Positions 1 through 8,664 are shown, numbered from the stretch's first letter. The stretch is DNA of 64,000 nt from Acidovorax radicis (GCF_020510705.1 NZ_CP075184.1:558001-622000), one strand, 5' to 3'. Numbers and translations are program-made. The notes: generated from the letters alone by a model not told the origin.

Positions 1-363
1 GGCGCTGTCCCTGGGCTGACCTACAGCGAGGCCTCGGGCCTGGGGCGCATCATGCGGGCCCGCATGCGCGGTGTGTTGGCGGAAGGTGCCGACTCGGCAG
101 CGCCTGGCGGGGTGGCCGTGGTGTTCACGGCGCACCACGCCGTGTTGCTCAAGACCATGGCGCAAGAAGGCCGGGGTGTGGCGTGGCTGCCGCAGAGCCT
201 CATTGCCGACGAGCTGCGTGCGGGCACGCTGGTGGCGGCGGGAGACGGCCGCTGGAATGTGCCTGTGCAGATCCGCCTGTATCGGCAGCGTGCCGAGATG
301 TCGCCTGTGGCCGAGTCATTGTGGGCGCTTTCGATACTTCAAGCAGGGCAGGCCGTCGTGTAA
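1..363 (+). CDS. LysR-type transcriptional regulator, C-terminal fragment
   Basis: Last 120 or so codons of a LysR-type regulator whose start lies before the window; the frame is open from base 1 and ends at TAA 361-363. What is visible is the end of the effector-binding domain. The run GRGVAWLPQSLI followed by ELRAGTLV is the usual final part of that domain, where the protein closes around a small-molecule inducer. The N-terminal helix-turn-helix is not in view, so the target and inducer cannot be inferred. LysR genes often control a divergent neighbour, which would be to the left of the window. Confidence 0.72.
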   Translation, partial: GAVPGLTYSEASGLGRIMRARMRGVLAEGADSAAPGGVAVVFTAHHAVLLKTMAQEGRGVAWLPQSLIADELRAGTLVAAGDGRWNVPVQIRLYRQRAEMSPVAESLWALSILQAGQAVV

Positions 364-540
364 CGCGTCGAAAGACGCAGATCGAAGTGGCCCAGGTTCA
401 CCGCCCTGGGCTGCTCAGTACCCGCTGGTTCGCCGTGTCGGCGGCCCACGCGCCAGAAGAAGAGGCCGCCATCGGACCGGATGGACCGGTCCTTGATGCA
501 GGTTGCTGGCATGGCGTGCTGCCGTCAGGCACAGAGGGCG

Positions 541-1143
541 TCAATCCAGCCTGGCCCCTTGCGTGGCACCGTGGCCGGTGTGCTGGTCATACTGTCTTTC
601 GCGTTCCATGTAGTCACGCAACACGCGGTGGCCCAGCGCGTTGGCTTCGCGCTCCAGCGTGGCGCAGTCGGGCGCGGCGGGCGATTCTGCGATGCCCCGG
701 TCGATGGCGTGCGCCGCATCGCGCCCGAACTGCGCATGGCCTTGCTCGTGGTGGGACAAGGCGTGCAGATACCGGTCGAACGTTGCCTGCTGCGCCGGGC
801 TGGCTCCTTGTAGCTGGGGCAGTTGCACCTCGGTGCGCAGCCGGGTGGTGACCTCGGTGATCGCACAGCGGCCCGAGGCCTCGCGCCACCAGCGGAACGT
901 CCAGCGCACGTTCCAGCGGGTGTAGCCATGAAAGCGCTCCCCGTCCACGGTGATGGGGGTGGCGGCCCGGAGGGCCTGGCGCAGGGTTTGGCCTGGCTGG
1001 GCATGCACCACGTAGGGCCGCTGGATGCTCTCTTCCTCTACCGCTGCGTGCGCTGCCCCTGCGGAGACAAACACGGTCACCATCCATGCCAGGTGGGTGG
1101 GCGACCGGAGCACCGACGGTTTGGATGCGATCAGTCGCCCCAT
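541..1143 (-). CDS. DUF922 family exported putative metalloprotease
   Basis: A 200-residue protein matching the DUF922 pattern of secreted, probably zinc-dependent proteins. Residues 1-33 look like a signal peptide (basic start, hydrophobic WMVTVFVSAG, cut after AAHA). Aromatic-rich WNVRWTFRW near 77-86 and an HExxH motif (HHEQGH, residues 131-136, in a helix that continues HAQFGRDAA) are the family hallmarks. The start overlaps the stop of the wax ester synthase by 13 bases, so the two are probably co-transcribed. HExxH supports metal binding; protease activity is inferred. Substrate unknown. Confidence 0.75.
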   Translation of the reverse strand: MGRLIASKPSVLRSPTHLAWMVTVFVSAGAAHAAVEEESIQRPYVVHAQPGQTLRQALRAATPITVDGERFHGYTRWNVRWTFRWWREASGRCAITEVTTRLRTEVQLPQLQGASPAQQATFDRYLHALSHHEQGHAQFGRDAAHAIDRGIAESPAAPDCATLEREANALGHRVLRDYMERERQYDQHTGHGATQGARLD

Positions 1144-2747
1144 GGCAGCATCAGCGCGAGCAACGAAAGCTGGTCGAACTCAGGCGCAAAGGCATCGATG
1201 ATCTGCTGTGGCTCGGGACATAACGTCGTGTCGGTGATCACCCCAAACTGCACGCCCCCGCCATAGCTCAGGATGGAGACGCCCAGACCAATGTCGCCCG
1301 ACTGCGGCACCCAGAACATGCACTGTGTCACGCGCGAGCCGCAGAGCGTGAGCGGCTCCTTGGGCCCGGGCACATTGGTCATCACGGCCGTGGTTTTGCG
1401 GCCAAACAGGTTGAGCAGGGCATCCTGCGCGGGCTTGATCATCAGGCCCGCCACGGCCAGCATCGCAAATGCCAGGACGGGTTGGGTGCTGCCCTTGAGC
1501 GCATTCATGCGTTTGCGTATTTCGTACACGCGCTCGACGGGGTTGGCCACACCAATGGGCAGTACCAGCGGCACCAGGCCAAAGTGATTGCCGAGTTTCC
1601 AGGACTCCTCCATGGGCCGCAGGTTCACCGGAATCATGGCGCGGATCTCCTGGCCCACCGTATCGTCACCCTGGCTGCGCAGATAACCGCCCAGGGCGCC
1701 CGCCACGCAAGACAAAAGCACATCGTTGATGGAGCAGTTGAGCGCCTTGCCAATGGCCTTGACATCGTCCAGCGCAATAGGTGGACACCAGGCCACCCGT
1801 TTGGCGCGGCCCGGTTGGCCTTTCAGCCGCGTGGGCGAGTCGTCGGGCATCAGCGCCAGGGCCGCCGCGTCACTTACCAGCTGGTAGGCCGCGCGCGCCA
1901 TGTCCATCGTGCCCGCCACGCCATGGTGCATGGCCTTCTCCGGGTCTCCCAGCATTTGCAGTGACTTGGCGGCTCCGTGACCGGCAAGGTCCAGCGCCTT
2001 CACGGTCAGACCCGTGAGGGGCCGTATCAAAGCGTCGGCAATCCAGTCTTCGGCGGACGCGGCCTCCCTGGATGCCTTGCGCTGGCGTTTGGGGGGCTCG
2101 GCGCCGCCGTCCACGAGCGACATGGTGACGGATATCAATGCGATACCGTCGGCAATGCAGTGATGGATGCGCACGATGAGTGCGCTGCCTGGCTGACCGT
2201 CGTCGCCCACAAAGTCCTCGATCAGGTGCATCTGCCACAGGGCGCGACGCGGGTCCAGCGGCTGCATGGAGAGTTCACCCACGCGCTCTTGCAGCGCGCG
2301 CTGCATGCTGTGCCCCCTTTTGTGTGGGAGCTTCTCGCGCACCACATGGGCGGTGATATCAAAGTGGCGGTCCTCGACCCAGGTGGCCCCCGCAGCGTCC
2401 TCCACCACCCGCTGGTGAAAGCGGGGGTACTGCAGCAAGCGCTGCTGCACACGTTCGCACAGAGCTTGCCATCCAATGCCGGGCGAGAGTGTCCATACGC
2501 CGTTGATCATCATCAGGTTGTGCGGCGAGTCCATGCGCAGCCATGCCGTGTCGACCTTGCTCATGCGCTCCCCGGACAAGCCCAGCATGCCTGTGGCGGC
2601 GCGGCGAACGTTTTTTTGCACCATCGTTGCGGCTTTGCGGGCTCCCGGGCGCAGCGGTGGCGCACTCGGCGAGCCCTGGGCCGGGAGGGCAGGCGTTGGG
2701 CGCGGGCGGGGAGAGGGGCTTGGGGCTGCTGTTGTGCGGGTCACCAT
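1131..2747 (-). CDS. Wax ester synthase/diacylglycerol acyltransferase (WS/DGAT)
   Basis: Transfers an acyl group from acyl-CoA to a long-chain alcohol or diacylglycerol to make storage wax ester or triacylglycerol. The active-site motif HHxxxDG is present as HHCIADG (residues 195-201 from the chosen ATG), and the N-terminal domain has the usual MSKVDTAWLRMDSP start. The C-terminal domain carries NVPGPKEPL, typical of the family. The ATG at 2747 gives 538 residues with a Pro/Ala-rich leader of about 40; a longer reading frame exists upstream but looks non-coding. No strong ribosome site is visible, so a start nearer residue 42 is possible. Divergent neighbour is an acyl-CoA-binding protein, which fits substrate supply. 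Confidence 0.88.
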   Translation of the reverse strand: MVTRTTAAPSPSPRPRPTPALPAQGSPSAPPLRPGARKAATMVQKNVRRAATGMLGLSGERMSKVDTAWLRMDSPHNLMMINGVWTLSPGIGWQALCERVQQRLLQYPRFHQRVVEDAAGATWVEDRHFDITAHVVREKLPHKRGHSMQRALQERVGELSMQPLDPRRALWQMHLIEDFVGDDGQPGSALIVRIHHCIADGIALISVTMSLVDGGAEPPKRQRKASREAASAEDWIADALIRPLTGLTVKALDLAGHGAAKSLQMLGDPEKAMHHGVAGTMDMARAAYQLVSDAAALALMPDDSPTRLKGQPGRAKRVAWCPPIALDDVKAIGKALNCSINDVLLSCVAGALGGYLRSQGDDTVGQEIRAMIPVNLRPMEESWKLGNHFGLVPLVLPIGVANPVERVYEIRKRMNALKGSTQPVLAFAMLAVAGLMIKPAQDALLNLFGRKTTAVMTNVPGPKEPLTLCGSRVTQCMFWVPQSGDIGLGVSILSYGGGVQFGVITDTTLCPEPQQIIDAFAPEFDQLSLLALMLPWGD

Positions 2748-2907
2748 CAGATGTAAACCTGTTGTGGTTGTTTTTGGAGCTTTTCCTCTACGGATTGCGC
2801 TGCCTGTCACGGCGCACAGCCCGTAAGATACAACGCAGCAATCCTTTGCCGACACCGTTCTTTCCCTCCCCTTTCACTTTCGTTTTTTCCATCCAGGAGC
2901 AACCAAC

Positions 2908-3162
2908 ATGGCCGATCTGAATGCCACTTTTGAAGCCGCTGTGGCCAATTCCAAAAACCTCAGCGAACGCCCTGACAACGCCACACTGCTCAAGATCTAT
3001 GCGCTGTACAAGCAGGCGACCGCCGGTGACAACGCCGAAAAGAAGCCCAGCTTCTCCGACATGGTGGGCCGCGCCAAGTGGGATGCGTGGAACAACCTCA
3101 AGGGCACCGAAGCCGATGCCGCCAAGCAGCAGTACATCGACCTGATCACCTCACTGAGCTGA
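2908..3162 (+). CDS. Acyl-CoA-binding protein (ACBP)
   Basis: Small four-helix cytosolic protein of 84 residues, the normal length of ACBP, that binds long-chain acyl-CoA and buffers or delivers it to enzymes. LKIYALYKQATAGDN and the ligand-contacting KWDAWNNLKG are family signatures. AGGAG at about 2897 gives a good ribosome site. It is divergent from the WS/DGAT gene with about 160 bases between starts, so both could share regulation; ACBP may feed acyl-CoA to WS/DGAT (inference). A strong terminator follows at 3201. Confidence 0.93.
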   Translation: MADLNATFEAAVANSKNLSERPDNATLLKIYALYKQATAGDNAEKKPSFSDMVGRAKWDAWNNLKGTEADAAKQQYIDLITSLS

Positions 3163-3200
3163 CCGGTGGGCCGGCGGCGCCAAGCGGCTGCCTCCAACGA

Positions 3201-3228
3201 AAAAAAGGCGACCTGGGTCGCCTTTTTT
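3201..3228. terminator. Bidirectional Rho-independent terminator
   Basis: Stem AAAAAAGGCGAC (3201-3212), loop CTGG, stem GTCGCCTTTTTT (3217-3228). A-tract and T-tract flank a GC core, so it can stop transcription from the ACBP gene rightward and from the HMG-CoA lyase gene leftward. Confidence 0.92.
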
Positions 3229-3277
3229 GATGCGCGCCCCAGGCGCTGCCTCCTGCCGTGGGACTACACGAGCAAGG

Positions 3278-4210
3278 TCAGCGCAGGGGGGGCGGTTGCT
3301 CCCAGCCTTTGGGTAGACCGGCTTGCGGGGTCATGCCATACAGCGGCTCGCCGGGCAGGCCATCGGCCAATGGCTGGCGTGCTTGGAGAAGGCGGTTGAT
3401 GTCCACCCCGGTGCGGAGGCCCATGGCTTCGAACATGAAAACCAGGTCTTCGGTCACCACGTTGCCCGAAGCCCCCGGTGCGTAGGGGCAGCCCCCCAGC
3501 CCTCCCATCGACGCGTCAAACGTGCGCACCCCCACGTCATAAGCGGCCAGGCAGTTGGCCAGCCCCAGGCCCCGCGTGTTGTGCATGTGGGCCGCGCCCG
3601 CCTTGTCGCCCAGCTCGGCGCGCAGGCGCGTGAAAAGGCGGCGCACCTGGGCCGGGTTGGCCATGCCGGTGGTGTCAGAAAGCCCCACCTCGTCCACCCC
3701 GGCCGCTGCACACTGGGCGGCGAGCCAGATCACCTCGTCTTCGGGCACCGCACCTTGCAGCGTGCAGCCAAAAGCGGTAGACAGGCCCACCTCGACTCGT
3801 TTTCCTGGCGCCTGTTCGTCACGCAGGTGCACCACCGCGCGCACCTCTTCGACCATCGCCTCGCGTGTCTTGCGCACATTGGCCAGCGAATGTGCGGCGC
3901 TGGCCGACACGGGCAAGGTCACCTTGTGCACGCCTGCTGCAAACGCCGCCTCGGCCCCCCGCAGATTGGGGGCGAGCGCCATTACCGTGATGCCCGGCAG
4001 GGTCAGCGCGTGCCGCACCACCTCGGCCACGTCGGCCATCTGGGGCAGCAGCCGCGCGGGCACGAACGATCCCACTTCAATCTCGCGCAGGCCAGCGGCC
4101 GCCAGCGCATTGATCCAGAGGAGCTTGTCTGCGGTGCCCATGGTGGCGTTGACGGATTGCAGCCCGTCACGCGGGCCTACTTCGCTGATGAGAATGTCAA
4201 AGGTGTTCAT
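3278..4210 (-). CDS. mvaB: Hydroxymethylglutaryl-CoA lyase
   Basis: Splits 3-hydroxy-3-methylglutaryl-CoA into acetoacetate and acetyl-CoA, the last step of leucine breakdown. The HMGL-like TIM barrel begins with VGPRDGLQ (residues 11-18), contains the metal-site stretch HMHNTRGLGLAN and ends with the HMG-CoA lyase signature GGLGGCPYAPGASGN near residue 235, including the catalytic Cys. The ATG at 4210 gives 310 residues; an ATG seven codons upstream is an alternative, and neither has a strong ribosome site. The C-terminal tail of roughly 30 residues is Pro/Gly-rich. No other leucine catabolic genes lie beside it. Confidence 0.9.
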   Translation of the reverse strand: MNTFDILISEVGPRDGLQSVNATMGTADKLLWINALAAAGLREIEVGSFVPARLLPQMADVAEVVRHALTLPGITVMALAPNLRGAEAAFAAGVHKVTLPVSASAAHSLANVRKTREAMVEEVRAVVHLRDEQAPGKRVEVGLSTAFGCTLQGAVPEDEVIWLAAQCAAAGVDEVGLSDTTGMANPAQVRRLFTRLRAELGDKAGAAHMHNTRGLGLANCLAAYDVGVRTFDASMGGLGGCPYAPGASGNVVTEDLVFMFEAMGLRTGVDINRLLQARQPLADGLPGEPLYGMTPQAGLPKGWEQPPPLR

Positions 4211-4498
4211 GGGTCGCGGCGATGGGTGCATTTGGGGAGCGCGGATGTGCTGCTCTGGCGGGTGGTGGGCGTTGAACGGCAGGGCGCCGCCAAGGTATTT
4301 TGCCCACAAACGTTCTGCAGCCAGCCTGGCGCAGATGCGGTGCGTTTGCAGGGTGAAACACCCAACACAAAGCGCAAAGCGGCAATCGGCGGTGGCATAT
4401 CGCCAGGCAGCCTGACGATTTGACGCAAGTTGGTGGGTTCACATTGCCGCGGCGCTCCAGGAGACTGTTTGTACGCCCCGTTCAAGGAGACAAGCACC

Positions 4499-5560
4499 AT
4501 GAAGCCCCCACATCCCATTCAGACGCTCTATCTCAGCGCCCCAGACGCCATCGAGCTGGTGCGCCGCATGGGCATCGGCCCCTGCCTGCGTGGCATGGCC
4601 GAGTATGTTCGTGCCGATTATTTGAGGTGGAATGCATTCGACAAGTCGTCCCGCGTGGCCAGCCACTCACCCGATGGCGTGATTGAGCTCATGCCCATTG
4701 CCGACGATCAGACCTATGCGTTCAAGTACGTCAATGGCCATCCGCGCAACACCCGTCTGGGCTTGTCCACGGTGATGGCGTTTGGCGTGCTGGCCGATGT
4801 GGCCACCGGCGCGCCAGTGCTGCTCAGCGAGCTGACACTCACCACCGCGTTGCGCACGGCCGCCACGTCGGCGGTTGCCGCCCTCGCCCTGGCGCGCCCT
4901 GGTTGCCGCACCATGGCCCTGGTGGGCAACGGGGCACAAAGCGAGTTCCAGGCGCTGGCGTTTCACCACCTGCTGGGCATCGACACGCTGCGCCTGTTTG
5001 ACAGCGACCCCGGCGCTACCGCCAAGCTGCAAGCCAATCTGCAAGGAACCGGGCTCACCACGGTGGTCTGTACCAGTGCGGCCCATGCCGCACGCGGCGC
5101 CGACATCGTCACCACGGTGACGGCCGACAAGACCAACGCCACCATCCTCACCCCCGACATGCTGGCGCCCGGCATGCACATCAATGCGGTGGGCGGGGAC
5201 TGCCCGGGCAAAACCGAGCTGCATGCCGATGTGCTGCGCCAGGCGGCCGTGTTCGTCGAATACGCCCCTCAAACACGCATCGAAGGCGACATCCAGCAAC
5301 TGCCAGCGGACTTTGCCGTGACCGAGCTGTGGGAGGTGCTGGCCGGCATGCGTGGGGGGCGCGCCAGCGATGCGCAGGTGACGGTGTTTGATTCGGTCGG
5401 TTTTGCGCTCGAGGACTTTTCTGCGTTGCGGTTCATGCGCGACATGGCCCGCGCGCTAGGGGTGGGCCAGCCCATTGCGTTGATCCCTGCGCTGGACGAT
5501 CCGAAAGACCTGTTCGGTGCGCTGCACCCGCACGGTGCGCGACTGCGTGTAGTGGCCTGA
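4499..5560 (+). CDS. Ornithine cyclodeaminase/mu-crystallin family protein
   Basis: A 353-residue NAD(P)-dependent enzyme of the ornithine cyclodeaminase family. The Rossmann-fold glycine motif is seen as LVGNGAQSEFQ after a helix rich in Ala, followed by the acidic end of strand two (LRLFDSD). The N-terminal substrate domain has LMPIADDQTYAFKYVNGHP. AAGGAGA at 4485-4491 places the start at 4499. Family members convert ornithine to proline plus ammonia, or act as alanine dehydrogenase or ketimine reductase; which applies here cannot be told. No arginine or proline genes are adjacent. Confidence 0.85.
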   Translation: MKPPHPIQTLYLSAPDAIELVRRMGIGPCLRGMAEYVRADYLRWNAFDKSSRVASHSPDGVIELMPIADDQTYAFKYVNGHPRNTRLGLSTVMAFGVLADVATGAPVLLSELTLTTALRTAATSAVAALALARPGCRTMALVGNGAQSEFQALAFHHLLGIDTLRLFDSDPGATAKLQANLQGTGLTTVVCTSAAHAARGADIVTTVTADKTNATILTPDMLAPGMHINAVGGDCPGKTELHADVLRQAAVFVEYAPQTRIEGDIQQLPADFAVTELWEVLAGMRGGRASDAQVTVFDSVGFALEDFSALRFMRDMARALGVGQPIALIPALDDPKDLFGALHPHGARLRVVA

Positions 5561-5565
5561 CGCCA

Positions 5566-5589
5566 CACCTCGACCCTGGTGTTGAGGTG
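5566..5589. terminator. Weak hairpin between convergent genes
   Basis: CACCTCGAC (5566-5574) pairs with GTTGAGGTG (5581-5589) through a 6-base loop, including one G-T pair. It sits between the converging ends of the ornithine cyclodeaminase family gene and the nitroreductase gene. There is no T-tract, so a terminator role is only possible. Confidence 0.3.
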
Positions 5590-5609
5590 CTGGTGCTGCC
5601 CTCTGTGGC

Positions 5610-6329
5610 TCAGTCCCGCCAGATGACGCTGTCGCCAGGGTGCGCACGCGTGGTGCGGAACTGGTTGGCCGGGTGTTGCAGGTCGGCATGGCCGAACGAA
5701 ATGCCACAGACGATGGTACGGTCTGCGCCAATGCCCAGCACCTCGCGCAGCACGCCGGGGTAAGACGCCAGCGCGGCCTGCGCGATGGAGCCTACGCCCA
5801 GGCTGTGAGCGGCCAGCATGAAATTGCTCACATACGCGCCGCAATCCACCGCGCCATACACACCCAGCGCCTCGTCACTGGTGACGATGGCCACATGCGG
5901 TGCCCCAAACATGGTGAAGTTTTGCGCCGCCTGGCGGGCCGACGCCTCACGGTCGCTTTTGGCGATGCCCAGCGCGTCATAAAGCCCCCAGCCACATGCC
6001 CGCCGCCGCTCCTGGTACACGCCCCGGTATTCGCGGGGCCAGGGCAGGTCGGGGTTGGGGGAGGAGGCGGCCGCCAGGTGTGTCTGCAACGCGTCGCGCA
6101 AGCGGGAGAGGGTGGCACCGCTGGCAATGGTCAGCTGCCACGGTTGTGCGTTGCACCACGAGGCGGTGCGCTGCGCCGTGGCCAAAATCTGCTCGATGGC
6201 GGCGCGCGGCAAAGCGTCGGGCACAAAAGCGCGGCAGCTGTAGCGGGTGTGCAGCAGTGCCGACAGTGCGTGGAACGCATCAGATTCCGCGTGGCTGTTC
6301 GCTGCTGGGGGTGGTGGGGTGCTGACCAT
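5610..6329 (-). CDS. Nitroreductase family protein
   Basis: FMN-dependent oxidoreductase of the nitroreductase family, about 239 residues. The FMN-binding start is RYSCRAFVPDALP followed by AQRTASWCNAQPW, where other members have AxxAPSxxNxQPW. The C-terminal half has the conserved GAYVSNFMLAAHSLGVGS and CGISFGHAD. A GTG at 6341 overlaps the stop of the PHA-system gene; I prefer the ATG at 6329, which has a weak GTGAG ahead of it. Substrate (nitroaromatic, quinone or enone) unknown. It is the last gene of a leftward group with the PHA-system protein and the predicted aminopeptidase. Confidence 0.87.
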   Translation of the reverse strand: MVSTPPPPAANSHAESDAFHALSALLHTRYSCRAFVPDALPRAAIEQILATAQRTASWCNAQPWQLTIASGATLSRLRDALQTHLAAASSPNPDLPWPREYRGVYQERRRACGWGLYDALGIAKSDREASARQAAQNFTMFGAPHVAIVTSDEALGVYGAVDCGAYVSNFMLAAHSLGVGSIAQAALASYPGVLREVLGIGADRTIVCGISFGHADLQHPANQFRTTRAHPGDSVIWRD

Positions 6330-6337
6330 GGCCGCGC

Positions 6338-6751
6338 TCACGCTTTTTTCTTGGTTTTTGCGGCTGCGGCTGCGGCCGGTGCAGGTCTTTTGGCTGTGGC
6401 TGCCGCAGCTTTGTGGGCCTTGCCTGCGGCGGCCGCAGGCGTCTTTTGGGCGCCTGGGTGGGGCGCCTTGAGCAAGGCATCGAGTTGATCACCGATCTCG
6501 GATTCGATGCGCTCCTTGAAGGCGCCCAGCAAGAAGCCCAGCTGTGCTTTCATCTCGAACCGGTGGGCATCCACCAGCAAAAAGCCCTTGACCCCGGTGC
6601 GACTGAACACCAGCGTGTCCTGCGTGTCGCCCTCTTCATAGGTGTATTCCATGTCGAACTTCTCTTCGGCCTTTTCGGCCCAGGCAAAGGCGATCTTGCG
6701 GGCTTCCAGAAAGCCCAGGTGGTGGTCGCGATGGATATGGATGTCAGGCAC
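6338..6751 (-). CDS. Polyhydroxyalkanoic acid system family protein with basic Ala/Lys tail
   Basis: About 137 residues. The first 90 or so (PDIHIHRDHHLGFLEARK, then FDMEYTYEEGDTQDTLVFSR and HRFEMKAQLGFLLGAFKERIE) match the small PHA-system family found near PHA synthesis genes. The last 45 residues are almost only Ala, Lys and Pro, like histone H1 or the tail of PhaF phasins, which bind DNA. Start: GTG at 6751 with AAGGAG eight bases upstream. The gene overlaps the end of the aminopeptidase gene by 8 bases, so translation is probably coupled. A role at PHA granules, perhaps tethering them to the nucleoid, is inference. Confidence 0.83.
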   Translation of the reverse strand: MPDIHIHRDHHLGFLEARKIAFAWAEKAEEKFDMEYTYEEGDTQDTLVFSRTGVKGFLLVDAHRFEMKAQLGFLLGAFKERIESEIGDQLDALLKAPHPGAQKTPAAAAGKAHKAAAATAKRPAPAAAAAAKTKKKA

Positions 6752-7907
6752 CGGGTGTCTCCTTGGCGGATGTTGTGGGGCGGGGTACAAAGGCTTGCAG
6801 GGCCGCGTGGCGTTGTGCTTGCGGCTGCTGGCTCAGCCGCCGTACCGCATCATAAAAGCGTTGCCAGTCCCGGTCTTCGCGCTCAAACAAGGCTTCAAAA
6901 GCTGGCACCAGCTCGTCATAGGCCGCCTGGGCGGCAAAGCTGGCGTTGTTGGCTTTGGCCACCCAGCGGTCATAGCCTGCCACCTGCGCCGTGCTTGCCA
7001 CCGGGCCCGCGCCGCCCGGCGTGAGCCAGTGCGCGCGCAGGGCCGCGTATTCGGCGCGAAACCTGTTCATTGCTTCATTTTTGATAGCTGGTAGCGATTG
7101 CTGTGTAAGCGCTAGAGCCTCTTTTTGTTCATAAATGTCTGCGAGCCGCGTCCGGGTGGCGCGTGTCAGCGCCCGAAACGCGATGCGCCGCGCCTCGCTG
7201 GTGGCGAATGCCTCGCGCGCTGTGGGGCTGGCTTCTGTGGCCAGCCACCTTGCGCTGCCGATGCGCTCCACCGCGGTGGCAAAAGATTCGTTGAACAGGG
7301 TGTCGCCCTCGGCATACACCACCTGGTGCGCCAGCTCGTGGAACAGCAGGCGCACAAACTCGCCCTCGGGCCAGGCGATGAAGGTGGACAGCAGCGGGTC
7401 GCCCCCCGCCCAGTTCATATAGCCCAGTGTGGAATAGGCGGGCACGCCATACACCTCCACCTCAAGGCCCTGCGCGGCCAGTTGTGCGGCTTCGGCCTGT
7501 GCATCGGCCTCGGTGAAGTAGCCCCGGTAGCCAATGCAGCCTGTGACCGGAAAACACCAGGTGTGCAGCGTCAGCGCATAGGGGGGCGCAGCCACCACGT
7601 TCCACACGGCCGCTTTGCGTTGGAGGTCGGCGTAACGGCGGTAGCTCGCGTTGTCGGGCAGGCCCATTTCGGCCACGGCAAAAGCCCGGGCGCGCTGGGC
7701 CAGCTGCAGCCGCTCGCGCAGGGCGGGGGCGATGTCGGGGCGCGCTATCCAGCGGTCAATAGGCTCGGCCGCCTGCATGAGCTGCAGATGCCCGCGCAGC
7801 GATTGCCAGTAGTAGCCCAGCGTCCCGGTCGTGCTGGTGCACCCGGCCAGTGCAAGGCAGAACAACAGGGTGGGCATGGCCCGCAGGCGGTGAAAGGGCT
7901 GGTGCAT
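6744..7907 (-). CDS. Predicted aminopeptidase lipoprotein (COG4324 type)
   Basis: A 387-residue protein with a lipoprotein signal (FCLALAGC, lipobox LAGC, Cys near residue 23). The family motif GCIGYRGYF follows TLHTWCFPV, and the zinc-protease motif HELAHQ lies near residue 190, followed by the downstream Glu stretch LFNESFATAVERIG. Predicted to sit in the outer membrane or periplasm. Residues about 257-279 (EQKEALALTQQSLPAIKNEA) are encoded by a copy of the dispersed palindromic repeat, in frame, so this stretch is probably a lineage-specific insertion. First gene of a three-gene leftward group. Peptidase activity is known only by family assignment. Confidence 0.85.
   Translation of the reverse strand: MHQPFHRLRAMPTLLFCLALAGCTSTTGTLGYYWQSLRGHLQLMQAAEPIDRWIARPDIAPALRERLQLAQRARAFAVAEMGLPDNASYRRYADLQRKAAVWNVVAAPPYALTLHTWCFPVTGCIGYRGYFTEADAQAEAAQLAAQGLEVEVYGVPAYSTLGYMNWAGGDPLLSTFIAWPEGEFVRLLFHELAHQVVYAEGDTLFNESFATAVERIGSARWLATEASPTAREAFATSEARRIAFRALTRATRTRLADIYEQKEALALTQQSLPAIKNEAMNRFRAEYAALRAHWLTPGGAGPVASTAQVAGYDRWVAKANNASFAAQAAYDELVPAFEALFEREDRDWQRFYDAVRRLSQQPQAQRHAALQAFVPRPTTSAKETPGA
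7073..7137 (-). repeat. Dispersed palindromic repeat copy, inside the aminopeptidase gene
   Basis: Read on the minus strand it contains CTCTAGCGCTTACACAG, then CAGCTATCAAAAATGA. It matches the intergenic copies at 46918, 36490 and 60318, which share the order AGCGCTT, then the arm and CAGCTATCAAA. It is in frame within the host gene. Confidence 0.75.
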
Positions 7908-7989
7908 GCGGGCAGTTTATGGGCAGATCGCGCGGGACGCGGGCAGGGGTGTCAGCAGCCTGGCTGCAGCGGTTTCTAGAATGTGGCGC

Positions 7990-8664
7990 ATGACTGCTGA
8001 CCCCACCCCCGAGCTGCCTCCGTTGCCTGCACTGCCTACAGGCCTGTTTGCCGACGAGGCCGATTGTCCGCGCTGCGCCTGGTGCCAGGCCACACCCTTT
8101 TACCGCCAGTACCACGACCATGAATGGGGGTTCCCGGTGGCGGATGACCGGCGATTGTTCGAAAAACTGTGCCTGGAGGGCTTCCAGTCGGGCCTGAGCT
8201 GGCTGACCATCCTGAACAAGCGCGAGGGCTTTCGCGCCGCGTTTGCGAACTTCGATGCCGAACAGGTCGCTGCCTTCGGCCCTGCCGATGTCGAGCGCTT
8301 GGTGCAGGATGCGACCATCGTGCGCCACCGGGGCAAGATCGAGTCCACCATCAACAACGCGCGCCGGGTGCTGGAGTTGCGGCGGGAGTTTGGATCATTG
8401 GCGCACTACGCGTGGCGCTACGAGCCAGTTGCTGCCGACCGGCCTGAGCGCATCACGCGCGAAGTGGCGCGCACCTTGTCCACTTCGCCCACATCGATTG
8501 CCATGTCCAAGGACCTGAAAAAGCGTGGCTGGAGTTTTGTGGGCCCCACCACGGTGTACGCCTTCATGCAGGCCATGGGGCTGGTCAACGACCACCTGGA
8601 AGGCTGCCATGCGCGCGCCACGGCGCTGCAGGCGCGCGCAGAGTTTGTGGTGCCGCGCGGTTGA
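7990..8664 (+). CDS. tag: DNA-3-methyladenine glycosylase I
   Basis: Removes 3-methyladenine from alkylated DNA as the first step of base excision repair. Typical Tag features appear in order: CAWCQATPFYRQYHDHEWG (zinc-binding Cys plus the conserved HDxEWG), FEKLCLEGFQSGLSWLTIL, NFDAEQVAAFG, VRHRGKIESTINNAR and the C-terminal KKRGWSFVGPTTVYAFMQAMG with the last zinc ligands in NDHLEGCHA. 224 residues from ATG 7990; an ATG three codons earlier is possible. Stops directly against the convergent MFS gene with no gap. Confidence 0.95.
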   Translation: MTADPTPELPPLPALPTGLFADEADCPRCAWCQATPFYRQYHDHEWGFPVADDRRLFEKLCLEGFQSGLSWLTILNKREGFRAAFANFDAEQVAAFGPADVERLVQDATIVRHRGKIESTINNARRVLELRREFGSLAHYAWRYEPVAADRPERITREVARTLSTSPTSIAMSKDLKKRGWSFVGPTTVYAFMQAMGLVNDHLEGCHARATALQARAEFVVPRG

